6,676 nt of DNA, from assembly GCA_947258805.1 (NCBI GenBank), contig CAMYJV010000138.1:1-6676 (forward strand). Reading direction: 5' to 3'. A program made the position numbers and the translations under genes. The notes beneath the pieces are model-generated. The model ran no database searches. It was not told where the DNA came from and was given only the letters and a program-made list of their open reading frames with translations. This DNA comes from an uncultured Gammaproteobacteria bacterium (GTDB lineage Bacteria; Pseudomonadota; Gammaproteobacteria; GCA-2729495). Of this stretch, positions 1 to 6,676 are shown piece after piece. Within the stretch, counting starts at the first letter, position 1. Each line of letters begins with the position of its first letter.

Positions 1-1
1 T

Positions 2-499
2 GCCGGCCTGGTCACCGGTTTGCGCAAACGCGGGGGCCGGGTCACCTTTGACCTGGACGACGGCCGCGAGCGGGTCGAGGTGACCCTGTTTCAGGAGGCC
101 TTCGAGCAGTTCCGGCATCTGCTGGTGAGCCACGCGATCGTCGTGATCTCCGGCAAACTGCGTTTCGATGACTTCATCGGCGATTGGCGGCTTACAGCAC
201 GCGAGGTCATGGACATTGACCGGCTGGTCGAGGACCGGGCCTCCGGACTGGTCATTCGCTGGTGCAGGCGGGAAGGGCGGGTGCTGGATCCAGGCCGGCT
301 GCGCGAGACCCTGGACCCTTACCGGCCCGGGCGCTGCGACGTTAGCCTCTACGTGGAGCGGGCCGATGCCCAGGCGCGGGTGCGCTTCGGCGACAGCTGG
401 TCGGTACGCCCCAGTCGCGAACTCCGGGAACGCCTTTCGGCCCTCGTGGGGGCCGAGGGCTATCGATTCCTCTACGACGCGTCGTCACCGCCGGTCTGA
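2..499 (+). CDS. dnaE: DNA polymerase III alpha subunit, C-terminal end (partial)
   Basis: This is the last 165 residues of the catalytic subunit of the replicative DNA polymerase; the gene begins before the window and its frame is open from base 2. The first 75 or so residues form the OB-fold (nucleic-acid-binding) domain. They carry the family stretch FDDF-I-G-D followed by TAREVMDID, which matches E. coli DnaE FDDFSGG...TAREVMDID. The remaining residues correspond to the C-terminal region that in E. coli contacts the tau subunit of the clamp loader, including the recognisable pattern [15 protein letters not shown] (E. coli LYYQRADARARLRFG). The stop is TGA at 497-499. The polymerase active site lies upstream and is not visible. 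accA follows after 43 bases, as in E. coli and Pseudomonas. An ATG- or TTG-initiated reading from base 20 would be an artefact of the window edge. The identification is secure. Confidence 0.96.
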   Translation, partial: AGLVTGLRKRGGRVTFDLDDGRERVEVTLFQEAFEQFRHLLVSHAIVVISGKLRFDDFIGDWRLTAREVMDIDRLVEDRASGLVIRWCRREGRVLDPGRLRETLDPYRPGRCDVSLYVERADAQARVRFGDSWSVRPSRELRERLSALVGAEGYRFLYDASSPPV

Positions 500-542
500 A
501 GCTGCTTGTCTGGCCAGGGTTCTGCGTTTACCGTTCGCCGTT

Positions 543-1502
543 ATGGAAGAAAAGTTTCTGGATTTCGAGCATCCCATCGCTGAGCTGGAAGCGAAGATCG
601 ACGAGTTGCGTTTTGTTGGCGACGACTCGGAGATCAATATCAATGATGAGATCGAGCGCCTCAAGACGAAGAGCAAGTCCCTGACGCGCAGTATTTTTGC
701 CGATCTCGATCCGTGGCAGATTGCACAGCTCGCCCGTCATCCGTCACGCCCCTACGCGCTGGACTATCTGCAGATCATCAGCCCGGACTTCCAGGAATTG
801 CACGGCGACCGGATGTACGGCGACGATCCTGCGCTGATCGGTGGGCCCGGGCGCCTCGACGGCCGCCCCGTGATGTTCATCGGCCATCAGAAAGGTCGGG
901 ACACCAAGGAGCGCGTGCACCGCAACTACGGCATGCCGAAACCGGAGGGCTACCGCAAAGCGCTGCGGCTAATGGCGATGGCCGAAAAATTTCGCCTGCC
1001 GGTGATCACGCTGATCGACACACCGGGCGCCTACCCGGGTGTCGGCGCAGAAGAACGCGGGCAGAGCGAAGCGATCGCGCGAAACCTGTTCCAAATGGCC
1101 AAGCTGAATACGCCGATTATCAGCGTGGTGATTGGTGAAGGTGGCTCCGGCGGTGCGCTGGCCATCGGCGTGGCCGACAGCGTGATGATGCTTCAATACA
1201 GTGTTTACTCCGTGATTTCACCCGAAGGCTGCGCCAGCATCCTGTGGAAAAGTGCCGAGCACGCGGCCGAGGCCGCCGAGGCCATGGGTATCACGGCACC
1301 GCGGCTGTTGGAACTTGATCTCGTGGATGAAGTCCTCCAGGAGCCCCTGGGCGGCGCCCACCGCGATCTCGAGGCGATGGCGCAGACGCTGCAGAACGCC
1401 CTGGTTTCCCACCTGCGTGAACTCGAGGTGCTGGACCCGCCGGCGCTGCTGCGGCGCCGGTCGGCACGGCTCGCCGGTTTCGGCCGCTTCAGGGAGAGCT
1501 GA
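543..1502 (+). CDS. accA: Acetyl-CoA carboxylase carboxyltransferase alpha subunit
   Basis: With AccD it forms the cytoplasmic alpha2-beta2 carboxyltransferase, which moves CO2 from biotin on AccB to acetyl-CoA and makes malonyl-CoA, the committed step of fatty-acid synthesis. The product is 319 residues, the same length as E. coli AccA. It starts with the family N-terminus [20 protein letters not shown], a helical segment. The crotonase-like carboxyltransferase core follows, with [18 protein letters not shown], the [16 protein letters not shown] segment and the oxyanion-forming loop [12 protein letters not shown] (residues 198-209). I chose the ATG at 543 because similarity begins exactly there; the frame is open further upstream but that part resembles nothing and overlaps dnaE. 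No good Shine-Dalgarno sequence lies in the 43 bases before the start, so translation may depend on dnaE. tilS follows after 19 bases, suggesting co-transcription. Confidence 0.97.
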   Translation: MEEKFLDFEHPIAELEAKIDELRFVGDDSEININDEIERLKTKSKSLTRSIFADLDPWQIAQLARHPSRPYALDYLQIISPDFQELHGDRMYGDDPALIGGPGRLDGRPVMFIGHQKGRDTKERVHRNYGMPKPEGYRKALRLMAMAEKFRLPVITLIDTPGAYPGVGAEERGQSEAIARNLFQMAKLNTPIISVVIGEGGSGGALAIGVADSVMMLQYSVYSVISPEGCASILWKSAEHAAEAAEAMGITAPRLLELDLVDEVLQEPLGGAHRDLEAMAQTLQNALVSHLRELEVLDPPALLRRRSARLAGFGRFRES

Positions 1503-1521
1503 CCCGCGGACGGCCCCGGCC

Positions 1522-2844
1522 ATGCAGCCGCTGATCGACATTCTCAAGCACGCGCTGGCGGCTGCTGACGCCGAGCCCACCGGTCTTTGCGTGGCCTTCA
1601 GCGGCGGCCGTGATTCAACGGTCTTGTTGCACGCGTTGTACCAGTTGCAGCTAACAGGGCCGTTGCAAGCCGTGCACGTGGACCACGGTCTGCAGGCGGA
1701 GTCCGCTGCCTGGGCGACGCACTGTGAGGCCGTGTGCCGGGCCTGGCAGGTTCCGCTGACGGTTGCCCGTGTCCGGATATCGCCGGCGGGTGCCGAGGGT
1801 GGGCTGGAGGCTGCGGCCCGCGATGCCCGCTATGGCGCGTTGCGCGCCGCCCTGGCTGCCGGCGAGTTCCTGCTGACGGCCCACCACAGCGACGATCAGC
1901 TCGAGACGGTGTTGCTGCGCTTGATGCGAGGTGGCGGGCCGGCCGGTGTGGCCGGCATCCGGCCGTTCGCATCATTCGGGCCTGGCTACCTGGTCCGGCC
2001 GCTGCTGCAGGCCGGTGCCGGCCAGCTCGCCGACTATGCCCGGCAACACGGCCTGAGCTGGATCGAGGACCCGTCGAACCGTGACGAAGGGCGCGATCGC
2101 AACTATCTGCGCCACAGCGTGCTCCCGGCGCTGCGGCGCCGTTGGCCGGCGGCGTCCGTTACGGTCGCCCGGACCGCGCGGCTTGCCGACGCTGCCGCAC
2201 ACCTCCTGGACGATTTAGCCCAGCTCGACGCCGCGCGGGTCGTGGACGAAGAGACCATTGACCTCGGCGCGCTGCGCGAATTGAGCTCGCGTCGGCAGCA
2301 CAATCTCGTGCGCTGGTTTCTGCGTGAGCAGGGCGCGCCACCGCCAACGGCCGCAGCCCTTCAGGAGGGGCTCAATCAATTGTGCGGTGCCCGGGCCGAC
2401 GCGGCGCCCCGGTTAAGCTGGCCTGCCGGTGAGTTGCGTCGATACCGCGACCGGCTGTACCTGTTGCGCTGCCACCCCGATCACGAGCCGGTGCCGCGCG
2501 CCCGCCATTGGGACGGCATCGGAACCCTGGAGCTTGGCTCGCTGGCCGGCCGCCTGTCGTTGCGTTCGCGCATTGCAGGCAGCCCGGGTCTTGGCGAGGG
2601 TCCGTTGACCGTCCGGTTTCGCCATGGCGGCGAGCGCTTGCTGCAACACGGCCAGCACGTGAGCCTGAAAAGCCTGTACCAGGCCGGTGGCATCGTGCCC
2701 TGGATGCGCCCGCATGTGCCCCTGGTGTTCAGCGGTGATGAACTGCTGACCGTAGGCGGACTCTGGTACGCGGAAGACGGGCAGGGCCGTGGCTTTGCCA
2801 GCGACCTGCAAATTGCCTGGGCGCCAGGGGAGCGGCTGCGTTGA
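1522..2844 (+). CDS. tilS: tRNA(Ile)-lysidine synthase
   Basis: TilS uses ATP to attach lysine to C34 of the CAU-anticodon isoleucine tRNA, giving lysidine, so that this tRNA reads AUA and is charged with Ile instead of Met. The product is 440 residues, close to the two-domain E. coli form. The N-terminal PP-loop ATPase domain shows SGGRDS (27-32), HVDHGLQ (52-58) and HHSDDQLETVLLRLMRGGG (121-139). These are followed by EDPSN (182-186) and RNYLRH (193-198), both typical of the family. The C-terminal TilS domain contains FRHGGERLL (366-374) and a terminal GGLWYAEDG-like strand. ATG 1522 is the only sensible start: the upstream open frame lies inside accA and has no similarity. No Shine-Dalgarno sequence is near the start; the purine run GGGAGAG in the accA tail is about 25 bases away. 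Translation may rely on ribosomes finishing accA 19 bases earlier. Confidence 0.96.
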   Translation: MQPLIDILKHALAAADAEPTGLCVAFSGGRDSTVLLHALYQLQLTGPLQAVHVDHGLQAESAAWATHCEAVCRAWQVPLTVARVRISPAGAEGGLEAAARDARYGALRAALAAGEFLLTAHHSDDQLETVLLRLMRGGGPAGVAGIRPFASFGPGYLVRPLLQAGAGQLADYARQHGLSWIEDPSNRDEGRDRNYLRHSVLPALRRRWPAASVTVARTARLADAAAHLLDDLAQLDAARVVDEETIDLGALRELSSRRQHNLVRWFLREQGAPPPTAAALQEGLNQLCGARADAAPRLSWPAGELRRYRDRLYLLRCHPDHEPVPRARHWDGIGTLELGSLAGRLSLRSRIAGSPGLGEGPLTVRFRHGGERLLQHGQHVSLKSLYQAGGIVPWMRPHVPLVFSGDELLTVGGLWYAEDGQGRGFASDLQIAWAPGERLR

Positions 2845-2868
2845 AGCGCCGCGATGACGCTGGCTTCA

Positions 2869-2897
2869 TTGAGCCAACGGGGCCGTTCTAGTAACAT
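2869..2897 (+). promoter_or_regulatory. Candidate sigma-70 promoter for pyrG(-kdsA-eno)
   Basis: A TTGAGC box (2869-2874) and a TAACAT box (2892-2897) are separated by 17 bases. Each matches four of six positions of the sigma-70 consensus. Transcription would start around 2903-2905, giving a pyrG leader of about 180 bases. The position, in the only sizeable gap of the cluster and upstream of a structured leader, supports the call more than the boxes themselves. This is inferred from pattern only. Confidence 0.45.
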
Positions 2898-2920
2898 TCT
2901 GACACTGGAAACAGCCTCTG

Positions 2921-3073
2921 ATGCGGAGTCTGCAATCGGCCGGAGCAAGCTTCCCAGTCCAGGGTGCCCCACGGGCAACGGGACAGAAGCCTCTCCGGCC
3001 CATGTATTTCTGCATCCAGGTGTTGTCGCGGCAAGGACGGCGCCGCAAGTCTTTCTGGCCCGGTTGGAGTTGA
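2921..3073 (+). CDS. Possible 50-codon leader ORF upstream of pyrG (weak)
   Basis: An ATG at 2921 opens a 50-codon frame ending in TGA at 3071-3073, nine bases before the pyrG start. A weak GGAAA (2907-2911) lies nine bases upstream, and the candidate transcription start would be about 17 bases upstream of the ATG. The predicted product begins MRSLQSAG and ends with a basic and aromatic stretch (QGRRRKSFWPGWS). An internal ATG at 3002 would give a 23-residue version. The frame runs straight through both leader hairpins, which would have to be melted by ribosomes. Third codon positions look less GC-rich than in the neighbouring genes, and I recognise no family. More probably this is a chance open frame in a GC-rich leader; it is listed because its position would suit a leader peptide. 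Confidence 0.13.
   Translation: MRSLQSAGASFPVQGAPRATGQKPLRPMYFCIQVLSRQGRRRKSFWPGWS
2938..3000 (+). promoter_or_regulatory. Long imperfect hairpin in the pyrG leader
   Basis: Four co-linear perfect helices stack on each other. They are GGCCGGAG (2938-2945) with CTCCGGCC (2993-3000), GCTTC (2949-2953) with GAAGC (2986-2990), GTCC (2957-2960) with GGAC (2981-2984), and TGCCC (2965-2969) with GGGCA (2973-2977) around a CAC loop. Together they make 22 Watson-Crick pairs in 63 bases, with small internal loops. It lies in non-coding sequence just downstream of the candidate promoter. This is far more pairing than expected by chance, so a structured RNA leader is likely. The bases after the stem (CATGTATTTCT) are only modestly T-rich, so it is not a classical terminator. 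It could be a cis-regulatory leader element or, less likely, a small RNA. I recall that predicted attenuator leaders of pyrG have been described in Gammaproteobacteria, but I could not check whether this belongs to them. Confidence 0.6.
3016..3058 (+). promoter_or_regulatory. Second stem-loop of the pyrG leader, possible attenuator
   Basis: An inner helix GCGGC (3028-3032) pairs with GCCGC (3042-3046). An outer helix CCAGG (3016-3020) can pair with TCTGG (3054-3058, one G-U pair). The inner helix is followed by AAGTCTTTCT (3047-3056), a weakly U-rich tract that could make it a premature terminator. The outer helix would compete with that role by absorbing part of the tract. The structure ends eight bases before the pyrG ribosome-binding site. 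Both helices are short, so this is only a candidate. Confidence 0.3.
3066..3069 (+). promoter_or_regulatory. pyrG ribosome-binding site
   Basis: GGAG lies 13 bases upstream of the pyrG ATG at 3083, a rather long spacing; a second weaker GAG (3072-3074) sits eight bases away. The start itself is fixed by homology ([18 protein letters not shown]). CTCC in the 3' arm of the long leader hairpin (2993-2996) is complementary to this GGAG, so an alternative fold could mask the site. Confidence 0.45.
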
Positions 3074-4288
<1,215 letters not shown>

Positions 4289-4725
4289 TTTGACAAGAAC
4301 ACGCCGTACCCGGTCGTGGCACTCATCACTGAATGGGAAGACCGCTCCGGTATCACCCAGAGCCGCAGCGAAGCCTCCGAAATGGGCGGCACCATGCGCC
4401 TGGGCGCGCAGGATTGCCGCCTGGTCGCTGACACCCTGGCCCGGCAGCTCTACGGCACCGATGTGATTCGCGAGCGCCACCGCCATCGCTACGAATTTAA
4501 CAACGGCTATCTCAAGCAACTCGAAGCAGCCGGCATACGATTTTCCGGCTTGTCCAGCGACGGCCTGGTGGAGATGGTTGAGCTGCCCGATCACCCTTGG
4601 TTCGTTGCCAGCCAGTTTCATCCGGAGTTCACCTCCAACCCGCGCGACGGTCATCCGCTGTTCACCGGCTTCGTGTCTGCCGCTCGTCGATTTGGCGAGC
4701 GTGAACTCAAGGCCGTGGCCGGCGC

Positions 4726-5565
4726 ATGAAGCTCGCGGGGTTCGAGGCGGGCATCGATCAGCCTCTGTTTCTGATTGCCGGCCCGTGCGTGATAGAGAGC
4801 GAGGGGCTGATACTGGATACAGCCGGCACGCTCAAGGAAATCACCAGCGCCCTGGGCGTGCCGTTTATCTTCAAGGCTTCCTTCGACAAGGCCAATCGCT
4901 CGTCCGTCAAGAGCTTCCGCGGGCCGGGCATGGCCGAAGGGTTGCGAATACTGGGCGAGGTGCGCAGCCAGCTCGGGCTGCCGGTACTCACTGATGTGCA
5001 CGAAGACACACCGCTAGATGAGGTTGCCGAGGTCGTGGATGTCCTGCAGACGCCTGCCTTCCTGTGCCGGCAAACGAATTTCATCGTCAACGTCGCACGC
5101 ACCGGCAAGCCGGTGAACATCAAGAAGGGCCAGTTCCTGTCGCCATGGGAAATGACTAATGTCGTCGCCAAGGCTCGCAGCACGGGCAACGACAGTGTGA
5201 TGGTCTGCGAGCGTGGGTTCAGCTTTGGTTACAACAACCTGGTTTCCGACATGCGCTCGCTCGCAGTCATGCGCGAAACGGGCTGTCCGGTGGTCTTCGA
5301 TGCGACGCATTCCGTGCAGCTGCCTGGCGGTCGCGGCGACGCCTCGGGTGGACAGCGCGAGTTCGTGCCGGTGCTGGCGCGTGCTGCCGTGGCGGCCGGG
5401 GTGTCCGGCGTGTTCATGGAAACCCACCCGAATCCCGAGGCTGCGCTAAGTGACGGCCCCAACGCGTGGCCGCTGGACCGCATGCAGCCGCTGCTTGAGT
5501 CACTGGCTGAGCTCGATCGTGTCGTCAAGTCCAGACCGCTTGCGGAAGCCGGAATGTCTGACTAG
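4726..5565 (+). CDS. kdsA: KDO-8-phosphate synthase, metal-dependent class
   Basis: KdsA condenses phosphoenolpyruvate with D-arabinose-5-phosphate to give 3-deoxy-D-manno-octulosonate-8-phosphate, the first committed step toward the inner-core sugar KDO of lipopolysaccharide. The product is 279 residues, a TIM barrel with the family motifs [12 protein letters not shown] (49-60), SFRGPG (63-68), LTDVHE (88-93) and RQTNFI (115-120). The metal-site residues are all present: Cys21 in AGPCVIES, His195 in DATH, Glu232 in METHPNPE and Asp243 in SDGPN. They match Aquifex Cys11, His185, Glu222 and Asp233 with a constant offset of ten. E. coli KdsA has Asn in place of the Cys, so this enzyme is predicted to need a divalent metal. 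The ATG overlaps the pyrG stop (ATGA) and has no clear Shine-Dalgarno sequence, so translation is probably coupled to pyrG. The stop is TAG, with a second in-frame stop (TGA, 5575-5577) three codons later. Confidence 0.96.
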   Translation: MKLAGFEAGIDQPLFLIAGPCVIESEGLILDTAGTLKEITSALGVPFIFKASFDKANRSSVKSFRGPGMAEGLRILGEVRSQLGLPVLTDVHEDTPLDEVAEVVDVLQTPAFLCRQTNFIVNVARTGKPVNIKKGQFLSPWEMTNVVAKARSTGNDSVMVCERGFSFGYNNLVSDMRSLAVMRETGCPVVFDATHSVQLPGGRGDASGGQREFVPVLARAAVAAGVSGVFMETHPNPEAALSDGPNAWPLDRMQPLLESLAELDRVVKSRPLAEAGMSD

Positions 5566-5577
5566 CGGGCGCCCTGA

Positions 5578-6676
<1,099 letters not shown>

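Noticed and set aside
440..460. Inverted repeat GCCCTCG/CGAGGGC near the end of dnaE as a terminator
   Set aside because: It lies inside conserved coding sequence, is not followed by a T-tract, and seven pairs are easily produced by GC-rich codons.
168..542. N-terminal extension of accA reaching back to base 168
   Set aside because: The frame is open but overlaps dnaE and has no similarity to AccA; the family N-terminus begins exactly at ATG 543.
2842..2868. Inverted repeat TGAAGC/GCTTCA at the tilS stop as a terminator
   Set aside because: The stem is only six pairs with a 15-base loop, and no T-tract follows.
2938..3000. 6S, 4.5S (SRP) or RNase P RNA as identity of the leader hairpin
   Set aside because: Signature sequences I know for these RNAs, such as the SRP GGAAGCAGCC loop, are absent, and the place and size do not fit.
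4316..4729. Separate downstream gene starting at GTG 4316
   Set aside because: It is the C-terminal part of the CTP synthase glutaminase domain in the same frame as pyrG, with no ribosome-binding site of its own.
5567..5574. GGGCGCCC palindrome between kdsA and eno
   Set aside because: It has no room for a loop and no T-tract; likely chance in GC-rich DNA.

Overview
This window comes from the chromosome of a GC-rich gammaproteobacterium. All genes are on the + strand, in the order dnaE (3' end) - accA - tilS - pyrG - kdsA - eno (5' part). This is the conserved housekeeping order I know from Pseudomonas and related Gammaproteobacteria, where ftsB and ispD usually follow eno. The encoded proteins align well by eye with E. 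coli DnaE, AccA, TilS, PyrG and Eno. I cannot name the genus. KdsA is of the metal-dependent (cysteine) class, unlike the E. coli enzyme. There are no mobile elements, CRISPR arrays, tRNAs or rRNAs.

Layout: bases 2-499 hold the last 165 residues of the replicative polymerase alpha subunit. A 43-base gap leads to accA (543-1502), and a 19-base gap leads to tilS (1522-2844). The one sizeable intergenic stretch (2845-3082) precedes pyrG. It holds a plausible sigma-70 promoter and a leader of about 180 bases that can fold into a 22-bp imperfect hairpin followed by a second stem-loop. This is probably a regulatory leader of pyrG or of pyrG-kdsA-eno. pyrG runs from 3083 to 4729 and overlaps kdsA (4726-5565) by four bases (ATGA). 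eno starts at 5599 and runs off the window.

The main anomaly is an in-frame amber codon (TAG, 4286-4288) at codon 402 of pyrG. It sits where CTP synthases have the Glu of the conserved ANSTEF motif. The frame continues undisturbed to the normal C-terminus at 4729, so a single base change (GAG to TAG) accounts for it. As written, the protein keeps the synthase domain and the glutaminase cysteine but loses the catalytic His and Glu. Because pyrG is normally essential for CTP synthesis, the options are sequencing error, a very recent null mutation, or amber suppression or readthrough. The sequence alone cannot decide, but error is the simplest.

Metabolic logic: enolase makes phosphoenolpyruvate, which KdsA condenses with arabinose-5-phosphate to give KDO-8-phosphate. 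CTP from PyrG is then needed to activate KDO for lipopolysaccharide. AccA feeds the fatty acids of lipid A and phospholipids, while TilS and DnaE serve decoding and replication. No wholly new system is visible. The points worth following up are the amber codon and the structured pyrG leader.
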